Below, piece after piece: positions 17,167 to 24,766 of a stretch of 64,000 bases of DNA. The stretch is from NCBI RefSeq assembly GCF_029351045.1, contig NZ_JARKIN010000001.1, positions 1,326,001-1,390,000 on the forward strand, written 5' to 3'. This DNA comes from Streptomyces sp. WMMB303 (GTDB lineage Bacteria; Actinomycetota; Actinomycetes; Streptomycetales; Streptomycetaceae). Each line of letters opens with the position of its first letter. Positions within the stretch are counted from its first letter, which is position 1. Below the pieces are notes generated by a model. The model saw only the letters and a program-made list of their open reading frames with translations. It made no database searches and had not been told where the DNA came from. Made by a program: the position numbers and the translations under genes.

Positions 17167-17391
17167 TCATGGGCGCCCGGCGGGCTGCTCGGCGTCGGTG
17201 TCGGATGGTGCTCGGGGTCCCGGAACGGTGACTGCGGCGAAGTTCAGGCGGGCCCCCATGTCGAGGTTCACTTCCCCGTACGGGCGGACGTGGGTCCAGA
17301 ACAGCGGGGTCAGGCCGCGCCGGTCGGCGGGGGTGAGCAGGCCGGCCCACTCCGGCTCGTCCAGGACGGCTTGGAGCATCAGGGTGTTCAC
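17167..17391 (-). pseudogene. Tn3-family transposase, C-terminal remnant
   Basis: The conceptual product runs from VNTLMLQAVLDEPEWAGLL through LTPLFWTHVRPYGEVNLDMG to RLNF, which is the conserved C-terminal end of Tn3-family TnpA proteins. It has no start and abuts the IS200/IS605 element at about 17388-17392. It is in the same orientation as the other Tn3 pieces on the far side of that element, so they were once one gene. Confidence 0.75.
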
Positions 17392-18646
17392 TTGACTTCC
17401 TCCCGGTCCTGAAGGACCGGGATTCCCATCTGCTCCCACACCGGCTTGCGCTGGGGTGCGGGTCGCTCTGGGCGGGTTCCCGCTTCACCGCGCGGTGCGG
17501 GCACGGGTGCCCGTCTTACCTGCGCTCCACAGGCTGATGCGGCCAGTCCGGCCGCCTTGGCGACGTTGACCGCCGCGTTGATGTCTCGGTCGAGGAAGGT
17601 CCCGCAGGCCCCGCAGGTCCAGGTGCGGACGTGCAGGGGCTTGGGGCCGTCCTTGACGCCGCACGCGGAGCACACCTGCGAGGTCGGCTCGAACCGGCCG
17701 ATCGTGTGCAGGATGCGGCCGTAGCGTGCGGCCTTGTACTCCAGCATCGTGACGAACGCCGACCATCCCGCGTCGTGGACGGACTTGGCCATGCGCGTGC
17801 GAGCGAGTCCCTTCACCGTCAGGTCTTCCACGGCGACCGCTTGGTTTTCGCGGATCAGCTTTGTGGAGAGCTGGTGGTGGAATTCGCGGCGCGCGTCGGC
17901 CACTTGCGCGTGAGCGCGGCGACCTTGAGGCGGGTCCTGCTTCGGTTGTTGGAACCCTTCTCCTTGCGGGACAGGGCCCGCTGCGCCTTCTTGAGTTTCT
18001 TCTCCGCGCGTCGCAGGAAGCGCGGGGAGTCGATCTTTGTGCCGTCCGAGAGGATCGCGAAGTGCGTCAGCCCGAGATCGATGCCGACCTGACCGGTCGT
18101 CTCGGGCAGCGTCTGGTCCTGGCCGGTCTCGATGACGAACGAGGCGAAGTACCGGCCGGCCGCGTCCTTGATCACGGTCACCGTGGACGGTGTCGAGGGC
18201 AGGGAGCGGGACCAGCGCACGGGCACGTCGCCGATCTTCGGCAGGCGCAGCTTTCCGCCCGTCGTGATCCGCCAGGCCGCGTTCGCGGTGAAGCGGATCG
18301 CCTGCCGGTTGTCCTTACGGGTCTTGAACCGGGGCGCCCCCATCTTCGGGCGCTTGCCCTTGAGGCCGTCGAAGAAGTTCCGGTACGCGGTGTCCAGGTC
18401 CCGCAGCGACTGCTGAAGGATCACGGCCGACACCTCGCCGAGCCATGCCCGCTCCGAGGTCTTCTTCGACGCGGTCAGCCGCTTCGACAGCTCACCCGAG
18501 GGGACGAACGGCAGCCCCGCCACGCGGGCTTCCTCGCGGAGGCGCAACGCGTCGTTGAAGACCACCCGCGCGCACCCGAACGCCCGTGCCAACGCGCTGC
18601 GCTGACCGGCGCTCGGGTACAAGCGGAAGCTGTACCGAAGCCGCAT
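17388..18646 (-). pseudogene. tnpB: TnpB (IS605 OrfB) RNA-guided nuclease gene, frameshifted
   Basis: The N-terminal ~245 codons (MRLRYSFRLYPSAGQRSALA to ...RTRLKVAAL) and the C-terminal part (VADARREFHHQLSTKLIREN onward) lie in different frames. The break is at about 17910-17914: reading GCTCACGCG where GCTCCACGCG would restore LKVAALHAQVADARR, so one base is missing. All RuvC acids survive: Asp190 in GIDLGL, Glu in AVEDLTVKGL, Asp in FLDRDINAA; the zinc finger CSACG / CGACG is also intact. Either a recent inactivation or a sequencing error. ATG 18646 is used; further ATGs occur at 18655 and 18658. Confidence 0.85.
17402..17421. repeat. IS605-type subterminal hairpin (tnpB side)
   Basis: Perfect 8-bp stem CCCGGTCC / GGACCGGG with loop TGAA, immediately inside the element end and overlapping the tnpB 3' end. 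It mirrors the hairpin on the tnpA side. In this family such imperfect palindromes are bound by the Y1 transposase, and in TnpB systems this end is also where the omegaRNA is made. Confidence 0.75.
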
Positions 18647-18671
18647 AGCGATCATCATACATACTTGGTTC

Positions 18672-19100
18672 ATGTCACCCCGATGGGAACCAAACCCCGG
18701 TATCCGCAGGGGCCGCACAGTCGTCTACAACCTGCACGCGCACTTGGTCTTCGTCACGAAGTACCGGCGGGACACCATGGACGACGAGATGCTGACGCGC
18801 TGCGAAGAGATCATGCGCAAGGTCTGCGACGACTTCGGCGCCACGCTCACCGAGTTCAACGGCGAAGCCGACCACGTGCACCTCCTCGTGCACTACCCGC
18901 CGAAGATCACCCTGTCCGGGCTGGTGAACTCACTCAAGGGCGTGTCCGCCCGGCGTCTGCGCGCCGAGTTCACCGGTCGAGTCAACCGCGCCATCATGCA
19001 CGGCCATTTCTGGTCCCCCTCGTACTTCGCCGGATCGGTCGGCGGCGCGCCGCTTCAGGTGGTCAAGGACTACATCGAACAGCAGAAGCGGCCCGACTGA
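18672..19100 (+). CDS. tnpA: IS200-type Y1 (HUH) transposase TnpA
   Basis: 142 residues, full length for the family. Single-stranded-DNA transposase: HUH motif HVHLLV (His68, His70) and catalytic tyrosine in VKDYIEQQ (Tyr134). It begins with the typical VVYNLHAHLVFVTKYRR. All catalytic residues are present, so the element may still move itself and other copies in trans. A perfect 8-bp stem GCGGCCCG / CGGGCCGC (19088-19109) overlaps its stop and could terminate transcription. Confidence 0.93.
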   Translation: MSPRWEPNPGIRRGRTVVYNLHAHLVFVTKYRRDTMDDEMLTRCEEIMRKVCDDFGATLTEFNGEADHVHLLVHYPPKITLSGLVNSLKGVSARRLRAEFTGRVNRAIMHGHFWSPSYFAGSVGGAPLQVVKDYIEQQKRPD

Positions 19101-19127
19101 GCGGGCCGCCGCCGTGGGGCGATTCAC

Positions 19128-19147
19128 CCCCGCCCTGAAGGACGGGG
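19128..19147. repeat. IS605-type subterminal hairpin (tnpA side)
   Basis: CCCCGCCC / GGACGGGG, 7 of 8 pairs, with loop TGAA. Its loop and stem core match the tnpB-side hairpin, supporting one element with both ends preserved. Confidence 0.7.
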
Positions 19148-19456
19148 CACTCTCGCTAAGCGCCCCGGTAGACGCGAACGTGCGTGGAGTCGGAGGCGAC
19201 CGCGGTCGAGCCCTGTCCTCACAACTCTGTGCTGCGGGCGGCGAAGCCGTGAGCCGCGCCGAGATCCTCGCCGTCAGCGTCTCCTCGGCCACTCGCAGCG
19301 CGGCGCCCACGATCCGGTCGCACCGCCCCGGAGTCGGCGGCTCGATGCTCTCCGCGCGGCAGCGGACCAGCAGTTCCACCCGCACCTGCTCCGGCCGCCG
19401 CTCCTTGCTCGCGACGTGCTCGGCGAGCCAGGCGGGTGCGGCTCCCGCCACCGATA
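19148..19456 (-). pseudogene. Tn3-family transposase fragments (N-terminal and DDE-core pieces)
   Basis: Reading leftwards from about 19440, one frame gives WLAEHVASKERRPEQVRVEL and IEPPTPGRCDRIVGAALRVA, typical of the N-terminal domain of Tn3 TnpA. Then, in another frame at about 19150-19210, comes TAVASDSTHVRVYRGA, which resembles the segment around the first catalytic Asp (ASDSTHF). Hundreds of codons between these are missing, and the IS605 element separates them from the C-terminal remnant. A dead, internally deleted transposase. Confidence 0.65.
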
Positions 19457-19491
19457 GTGGGCCACCTCTTCCGACAGAAGAGGTGGCCCAC
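19457..19491. repeat. 35-bp perfect palindrome (15-bp arms, 5-nt loop)
   Basis: Arms GTGGGCCACCTCTTC (19457-19471) and GAAGAGGTGGCCCAC (19477-19491) are perfectly complementary around loop CGACA. It lies at the edge of the Tn3 transposase relic, about 90 bp before the end of the first polyketide-cluster gene. It could be a junction of two inverted transposon ends, or a strong terminator for the minus-strand gene that ends at 19581. Confidence 0.7.
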
Positions 19492-19580
19492 ACACGCAAT
19501 CGGCGATCACACCGGATCCGCGGCCGACGCACGGGGTCGTGCGCGGTCGCGGAACCGGTGGAAGATCGCTGCGGGTGCGG

Positions 19581-20888
19581 TCACGGCGCGCCCTGCGCGC
19601 CGCCGTGGCGGACGGTGTGCTCCAGCAGGACGGAGGCGTCCTTGTCACCGTCACCCGCCGCGTTGACGGCGGCGAAGCGTCCGCGCACCGCGTCCAGGAC
19701 GGGCAGCGGCGCCCCGGCCTGCGCCGCGTCGCCCAGGGCCAGGCGCAGGTCCTTCTCCATCAGCGTCGACCGGAAGAAGGCGGGCTCGTAGGCGCCCTTG
19801 CGCATCAGGTCGGCGCGGAAGCGCAGCACCACCGAGCTGAAGCCGCTCTCCGCGACGGAGGCGAGCAGTTGGTCGCGGTCCAGCCCCGCGGCCACGCCGT
19901 AGGCGACCGCCTCGGTGAGGGAGGCCACCTGCGCGCCGAGCAGCAGGTTGAAGATCAGCTTGAGGGTGGCGGCGGCGCCGGGTTCCCCGAGGTGGACGAC
20001 CTGGCTGCCGAGGGTCTCCAGGAGGTCGCCGACCCGGGCGATGTCGGCCTCGTCGCCGCTGGTGTACACCCGCAGCTTGCCCTCGCGGGCCTGGAAGGGG
20101 TTGCCGACGACGCACGCCTCCACCCGGCGCAGTCCGAGTCCGGCCAGCCGCCGGGCGCATTCGCGGGCGTAGGCGGGGGAGACCGTCGAGGTGTCCACGA
20201 CGACGGCTCCCGGGGCCAGCACCGGCGCCACCTGCGCGAACAGTACGTCCTCGACGGCCGCCTCGTCGGCCAGACTGAGCAGGACGACGTTGCGGCCCGC
20301 CGCGGCCTCCGCGGGGCTCGCGGCGACGGTGGCACCCGCCTCGGCCAGCGGAGCGGCCTTGGCCGGGGTGCGGTTGTGGACGGTCAGGGGGTACCCCGCG
20401 TCCAGCAGGCGGCGGGCCATGCCGCCGCCCATGTTGCCCAGTCCGATGAAGGCCGGCGGTTCGCGGTCCGGGGCGGCGGGAGCGGTCGCGGCGGCCTCCG
20501 TGGGAGCGGACCCGCTGCCGGGGGCGGTTCCGCCGCCGGCGACGGGCGTCCCGTGCCGGGCCGGCGCGCCGGCGGGCGGCAGCTCGTGGACGGTCTCGGT
20601 GACGACCATCTCCCCGCCCCTGCGGAACGGCTGGAGCCTGCGCCGGTTCTCGACGTGCGCCTCACTCAGCTCGAAGGCGCGGAAGGAGGGCTCGTCCGCC
20701 CAGTCGGTGAGGACGTGGTAGACGCTCTCGTCCTCGACCGAACGCAGCAGTTTCTGGCCCCGGTTGGCGGGCTCGCGCGCGATGCCGGTGGCCACCTGGC
20801 GCCAGGTCTCCTCGAACTCCTGCTCCTTGCCGGGATGGATCTCCATCCGCAGCATGACGCGGAACGGTGGCCGCGAATCAGCCTGCAT
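19581..20888 (-). CDS. ABM-domain / beta-hydroxyacid dehydrogenase fusion
   Basis: 435 residues. Residues ~10-102 are an antibiotic-biosynthesis-monooxygenase (dimeric ferredoxin-like) domain: VMLRMEIHPGKEQEFEETWR, VYHVLTDWADEPSF. A 40-residue Ala/Pro/Gly linker leads to a 6-phosphogluconate/3-hydroxyisobutyrate-dehydrogenase-type domain with NAD(P) motif GLGNMGGGMARRLL (from 149), VVDTSTVSP and the catalytic Lys in AAATLKLIFN. ABM domains in aromatic polyketide clusters act as cofactor-free oxygenases or cyclase partners; the dehydrogenase half would reduce or oxidise a hydroxy or keto group. ATG 20888 follows GGAGG. Its own SARP-like promoter and outermost position suggest it marks the left end of the cluster. 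Confidence 0.85.
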   Translation of the reverse strand: MQADSRPPFRVMLRMEIHPGKEQEFEETWRQVATGIAREPANRGQKLLRSVEDESVYHVLTDWADEPSFRAFELSEAHVENRRRLQPFRRGGEMVVTETVHELPPAGAPARHGTPVAGGGTAPGSGSAPTEAAATAPAAPDREPPAFIGLGNMGGGMARRLLDAGYPLTVHNRTPAKAAPLAEAGATVAASPAEAAAGRNVVLLSLADEAAVEDVLFAQVAPVLAPGAVVVDTSTVSPAYARECARRLAGLGLRRVEACVVGNPFQAREGKLRVYTSGDEADIARVGDLLETLGSQVVHLGEPGAAATLKLIFNLLLGAQVASLTEAVAYGVAAGLDRDQLLASVAESGFSSVVLRFRADLMRKGAYEPAFFRSTLMEKDLRLALGDAAQAGAPLPVLDAVRGRFAAVNAAGDGDKDASVLLEHTVRHGGAQGAP

Positions 20889-20921
20889 GGTGTCCGCCTC
20901 CAATGCGTGGGAACGGCCCTC

Positions 20922-20953
20922 ACGGTCACCGTCCGCGCTCGATATCCGATCGA
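20922..20953 (-). promoter_or_regulatory. SARP-type promoter for the ABM-dehydrogenase gene
   Basis: On the minus strand: heptamers TCGATCG and TCGAGCG separated by 4 nt (20936-20953), then 8 nt, then GACCGT (20922-20927) as a weak -10. Heptamer spacing of 11 nt and the 8-bp gap match SARP operator geometry. It lies 48 bp upstream of the ATG. Confidence 0.55.
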
Positions 20954-21079
20954 GGCGCGCTCCGGCCCGGGTCGGCGCCCGGTGCCGCCAAGCGCGCGCA
21001 GCCCGCGACCGCGCGTGCGGCGGGCGGGCCCGGCGGGCGTGTCCCGCATCGGTACCCCGAGCCGCGGGGAGACCGCGGC

Positions 21080-21111
21080 TCAAGTCCTGCTCGAGGACGT
21101 CTGCCTAAGCT
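21080..21111 (+). promoter_or_regulatory. SARP-type promoter for the membrane protein/multicopper oxidase pair
   Basis: Heptamers TCAAGTC (21080-21086) and TCGAGGA (21091-21097) with a 4-nt spacer, then exactly 8 nt, then -10 hexamer TAAGCT (21106-21111). The arrangement is that of SARP-activated promoters such as those bound by ActII-ORF4 or RedD. Transcription would start about 27 bp upstream of ATG 21145. Confidence 0.65.
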
Positions 21112-21144
21112 CGGGCCAGACCCCGACCCCGGAGAGATCACGCC

Positions 21145-21660
21145 ATGGCACACAATCCCGACGGGGGCCTCGCCGGCGCCCCGGACGCTGCTCGCGGGCC
21201 GACCCCGGGGCCGGCCCCGCCCCCCTCCCCCGCGCCCGGGCCGGAGGGCTCCGGCACCGGAGGCGCCGCGCCGCGGGTGCGTCGTTGGCCGATCGTGCTG
21301 ATGCGCGCGGTGGTGACGCTCTTCCTCCTCCTGCTGCTGGTGCAGCCGGTGCTGGCGGGCATGTTCATCAGCGGCGACGTGGACCTGCTCGAACTGCACG
21401 AGATCAACTCCCACACCATCACCTTCACCGGCTGGGTCCTGGTACTCGCGGCGGTCCTGGTGTGGCGGCCGGGACGCGGACCGCTGTGGCCGGCGGTGCT
21501 CGCGCTGCTGCTGAGTTTCGTCATCTCGACGCAGGCGGGCTGGGGATACGCGCGGGAGCTGGAACTGCACATCCCGATGGGCGTGTTCCTCGTCTCCGCC
21601 GGTACCGCGCTCGTCCACTGGGCGTACGCGTACCGCCCGGGCCGAGGGAGGCGGGGATGA
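21145..21660 (+). CDS. Four-helix membrane protein paired with multicopper oxidase
   Basis: 171 residues. A Pro/Ala/Gly-rich cytoplasmic N-terminus of about 45 residues is followed by four hydrophobic helices: VLMRAVVTLFLLLLLVQPVL, the stretch starting TITFTGWVLVLAAVL, LWPAVLALLLSFVIST and IPMGVFLVSAGTALVHWAY. No catalytic motif is recognised; single histidines (His in LLELHEIN, ELELHIPMG) could bind metal or heme. The stop overlaps the ATG of the multicopper oxidase, so the two are translationally coupled; it may anchor or supply electrons to that exported oxidase. Confidence 0.75.
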   Translation: MAHNPDGGLAGAPDAARGPTPGPAPPPSPAPGPEGSGTGGAAPRVRRWPIVLMRAVVTLFLLLLLVQPVLAGMFISGDVDLLELHEINSHTITFTGWVLVLAAVLVWRPGRGPLWPAVLALLLSFVISTQAGWGYARELELHIPMGVFLVSAGTALVHWAYAYRPGRGRRG

Positions 21661-23312
21661 GCGCGCCGCGTGCGGACAGCGGCGGCGGGCCCTCCGCGCC
21701 GGGCCGCGGCCCCGGGCGGCGCCGGCTGCTGGCCCTGGCCACCGGAGCGGGTGCCGCGGCGGCGCTGGGCGGGGCCGTGGGCTGCGGCGCGCCGCGGGCC
21801 GGTGACGGGATCTCCGGCGAACTGCTGCGCAGCGCCGCCCGGCTGCCCGAGCCGTTCCAGGTGCCGCTGCCGGTGCCGCCGGTGGCCGAGCCGGTGCGCA
21901 CCCGGGGCGGTGCCGCGGTGTACGAGGTGGAGCAGCGTGCGGCCCGGCTGGAGATCCTGCCGGGCCTCAAGACCGAGGTGTGGGGGTACGACGGGCGGTT
22001 TCCCGGCCCCACCTTCGTCGGCGAGTCGGAGCGCGAACTGCGGCTGCGGGTGCGCAACGCGCTGGAGATGCCGACCTCCACCCATCTGCACGGCGGCGTG
22101 CAGCGGCCGGAGTCCGACGGGCACCCCACGGATCTGGTGCTGCCTTCCGGTTTCCCCGATCCGCGGCACCCCGAGGAGGCCGGGAAGGGCGAGTACAGCG
22201 GCTCGAAGATGGTGAAGCCGTCGGAGTGGACGATCTCGCGCGGGCACAAGGAGTACGTCTATCCGCTGAAGCAGCGGGCGACCACGCTGTGGTATCACGA
22301 CCACCGGATGGACTTCAGCGCCCCGCAGGTGTGGCGCGGTCTGGCCGGAATGTTCCTGGTGCGCGACGACGAGGAGAGCGGCCTGCCGCTGCCGGAGGGC
22401 TCGCGGGACATCCCGCTGATGATCTGCGACCGGGCCTTCGAGGAGGACGGCTCGTTCCGCTACCCGTCGCTCGACCCCTCGCTCGCGGGGGAGCCCGGTG
22501 TGCGTGCGCAGTACATGGAAGGGGTGACGGGCGATGTCATCCTGGTCAACGGCGCGCCCTGGCCGGAGCTGGAGGTCAGCGCCGAGCGGTACCGCTTCCG
22601 CGTCCTCAACGCCTCCAACGCGCGCCGCTTCCGTCTCGCGCTGGATCCGGGGCCGCGGGAGGGTGCCGCGTTCGTCCAGGTCGGCAGCGACGGCGGGCTG
22701 CTGGACGCGCCGCGCACCCACGAGGAGCTGCCGGTCTCGCCCGCCGAACGGTTCGACGTCGTCGTCGACTTCGCGGCGTTCCCGGTGGGATCGGAGGTGC
22801 GGCTCGTCAACACGCTGGGGCACGGCCGTACCCGCGACGTGATGCGGTTCCGGGTGGCGCGGCGGGCGAAGCGGGGCGCGGGTGCGCCGAAGGTGCCGCG
22901 GCGGCTGGCGGACGTGGAGCGGCTGAAGGCCGGGCAGGCGGTCGTCGACCGGCAGTTCGACTTCCGGCAGAAGCAGGTGCACGGCATGCGGATGTGGACC
23001 GTCAACGGGAAGCCGTACGACCCCGGTTCGCCGCTGGCCTCGCCCCGGCTGGACTCGGTGGAACGCTGGCGCTTCACCAGCGACTTCCACCATCCGGTCC
23101 ATGTGCATCTGGCCCACTTCCAGGTGTTGTCGCGCAGTGGCAAGGCGCCGCTGGACTCGGACGCGGGCTGGAAGGACACGGTGGACGTGCGGCCGTTCGA
23201 AGTCGTGGACGTCCTCATCCGGTTCGCCGGATTCCGCGGGATGTACATGCTGCACTGTCACAACCTGGAGCATGAGGACATGGCGATGATGGCGGACTTC
23301 CGCATCGTGTGA
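21657..23312 (+). CDS. Exported multicopper oxidase (laccase/bilirubin oxidase-like), copy 1
   Basis: 551 residues. Twin-arginine leader RRRLLALATGAGAAAALGGA ending in GC, so possibly a Tat lipoprotein. All four copper motifs are visible: THLHGG (His143, His145), WYHDHRM, HHPVHVHLAHF and the C-terminal MLHCHNLEHEDMAMM (His533-Cys534-His535) with a Met axial position. Three cupredoxin domains, CotA/BOD type. Such enzymes oxidise phenols by one-electron steps with O2 and can couple aryl rings. The position behind a SARP-type promoter suggests oxidation of the polyketide at or outside the membrane; copper homeostasis is the alternative. Confidence 0.9.
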   Translation: MSAPRADSGGGPSAPGRGPGRRRLLALATGAGAAAALGGAVGCGAPRAGDGISGELLRSAARLPEPFQVPLPVPPVAEPVRTRGGAAVYEVEQRAARLEILPGLKTEVWGYDGRFPGPTFVGESERELRLRVRNALEMPTSTHLHGGVQRPESDGHPTDLVLPSGFPDPRHPEEAGKGEYSGSKMVKPSEWTISRGHKEYVYPLKQRATTLWYHDHRMDFSAPQVWRGLAGMFLVRDDEESGLPLPEGSRDIPLMICDRAFEEDGSFRYPSLDPSLAGEPGVRAQYMEGVTGDVILVNGAPWPELEVSAERYRFRVLNASNARRFRLALDPGPREGAAFVQVGSDGGLLDAPRTHEELPVSPAERFDVVVDFAAFPVGSEVRLVNTLGHGRTRDVMRFRVARRAKRGAGAPKVPRRLADVERLKAGQAVVDRQFDFRQKQVHGMRMWTVNGKPYDPGSPLASPRLDSVERWRFTSDFHHPVHVHLAHFQVLSRSGKAPLDSDAGWKDTVDVRPFEVVDVLIRFAGFRGMYMLHCHNLEHEDMAMMADFRIV

Positions 23313-23569
23313 CCGGTGCCGGGCCCGTGGCCCGGTATTCCGTCCGGCCGGCTCCCGGCCGAAGCCCTCGGGGCGGCTCGCGTGCGCGGGCGGCCCCGGG
23401 GGCTTCCCGCTGCCCGGCTCCTCCGGTCCGGGCCGACGGCACCGCGGACTTCGGAACCGCGCGCCGCACCTGCCGCGGCGGCGCCTCGAGCGAGCGGCGA
23501 CCCGCCCCCTAGCCCCCTCGGGCACCGTCGGCCGCGTCAAGGTTGGCGGCGGAAGGGGTTGGGGCTGCG
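23313..23569. other. Intergenic region upstream of the glycosyltransferase operon
   Basis: 257 bp, very GC-rich, with short self-complementary stretches after the oxidase stop (possible terminator). A lone good SARP heptamer TCGAGCG at 23486-23492 is followed 4 nt later by a poor second copy, GCGACCC. No gene is seen. Confidence 0.4.
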
Positions 23570-24766
23570 ATGCGGGTACTGTTCACGACCTGGGCCTGGC
23601 CCTCTCATCTGTACGCGCTGGTGCCACTGGCCTGGGCCTGCCGCAGCGCGGGGCACGAGGTGCTGGTCGTCAGCCAGCCGGAGCTGCTGCCCCTCATCGA
23701 GCGGACCGGGCTGCCGGGTGCCGCTGTCGGCAAGGACGTCGACGGGGTCGGCATGGTGCGCGGCTATGTGCTGCCCAGCGAGGACGACCCCACGGCCGAC
23801 CGGCGGGCACCGCGGGCCGGGAAGGGGCCGCGGGCGCTGCGGATGTTCACCGCGCACGCCGACTCGATGGTCGAGCGCACCGCCGAGACGGCCCGGCGCT
23901 GGCGGGCCGATGTGGTGGTGTCCGAACCGACGGCGCTGGCCGGTCCGCTGGCCGCGGCCGCTGCGGGGATCCCCGCGGTGCGGTTGCTGTACGGCGCCGA
24001 TCTGATGGCGCGGGCCCGCCCGCTGCTGCCGGAGGCGCTGGCGCCGCTGGCCGAGCGGGTGGGCGTGGACCCGGAGGGCTACGACCCGTTCGGTGCGGTC
24101 ACGATCGACCCGTGCCCGCCGGGGTTCCAGGTGCCGGATCCGGCCGGGCACCCGCGGCTGCCCATGCGGTACGTGCCGTTCAACGGGCCGGGCACGCCGC
24201 CCGATCCGCCGCTGCCGCCACCGGCACCGGGGATCCGGCGGGCCGTGGTGACCTGGGGGCACACGATGGCGCGGCTGGACCCGGCACTGTTCCTGGCCGG
24301 GCACGCCGCGCGGGCGCTCGCCGCGCTGCCGGGGACCGAGACGGTGCTGGCGGTCACGGCGGCGCAGCGGCCGCTGCTGGGCGAGGTGCCCGACGGCGTG
24401 CGGGTGGTCACCGACGCGCCTCTGCACACGGTGCTCGGCGGCGCGGACCTGATGGTGGCGCACGGCGGGGCCGGGACGGTGCTGACCGGCCTGCGCGCGG
24501 GGGCGCCGCTGCTGCTGGTACCGCAGTTGCCGGACCATGCCGGGCACGCCGCCCGGGTGCTGGCGGCCGGTGCGGGTGAGGTCCTCACCCGGGACGAGGC
24601 GGATGCGGAGGCGCTCCGGGACGCGGCGGCCGGGCTGCTGGACCCCGTGCGGGGCGCGGAGCGGCGCGAGGCGGCACGCGCGCTGCGGGACGGGATGCTG
24701 GCGCAGCCCGCCCCCGCGTCGGTGGTCGGCGAGCTGGAGGAGCGGGTGGGCGCATGTGCGGCATAG
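23570..24766 (+). CDS. GT1-family (GT-B) glycosyltransferase
   Basis: 398 residues. N-terminal acceptor domain begins MRVLFTTWAWPSHLYALVPL, the hallmark of antibiotic glycosyltransferases; the donor half ends with the nucleotide-sugar motif HTVLGGADLMVAHGGAGTVL and the stretch LLLVPQLPDHAGHAARV. It would attach a sugar to the aglycone, or act in self-resistance. No deoxysugar genes lie near it, so the donor may be a housekeeping NDP-sugar. ATG 23570 is preceded by GGAAGG. It overlaps the next gene by 13 bp and opens a five-gene operon. Confidence 0.88.
   Translation: MRVLFTTWAWPSHLYALVPLAWACRSAGHEVLVVSQPELLPLIERTGLPGAAVGKDVDGVGMVRGYVLPSEDDPTADRRAPRAGKGPRALRMFTAHADSMVERTAETARRWRADVVVSEPTALAGPLAAAAAGIPAVRLLYGADLMARARPLLPEALAPLAERVGVDPEGYDPFGAVTIDPCPPGFQVPDPAGHPRLPMRYVPFNGPGTPPDPPLPPPAPGIRRAVVTWGHTMARLDPALFLAGHAARALAALPGTETVLAVTAAQRPLLGEVPDGVRVVTDAPLHTVLGGADLMVAHGGAGTVLTGLRAGAPLLLVPQLPDHAGHAARVLAAGAGEVLTRDEADAEALRDAAAGLLDPVRGAERREAARALRDGMLAQPAPASVVGELEERVGACAA

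Larger units (their letters stand above)
17388..19147. mobile_element. IS200/IS605-family element with divergent tnpA and broken tnpB
   Basis: About 1.76 kb, bounded by the subterminal hairpins at 17402-17421 and 19128-19147, both with a TGAA loop, as expected for the structured ends recognised by HUH Y1 transposases. tnpB (minus) and tnpA (plus) are divergent from a short A/T-rich centre near 18650. Exact ends cannot be fixed without an empty site. It sits inside a Tn3-type transposase gene. Confidence 0.85.

Noticed and set aside
23486..23515. SARP box upstream of the glycosyltransferase operon
   Set aside because: One good heptamer, but the second (GCGACCC) fits poorly and the TAGCCC hexamer is at 6 rather than 8 bp. 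Not strong enough for a feature.
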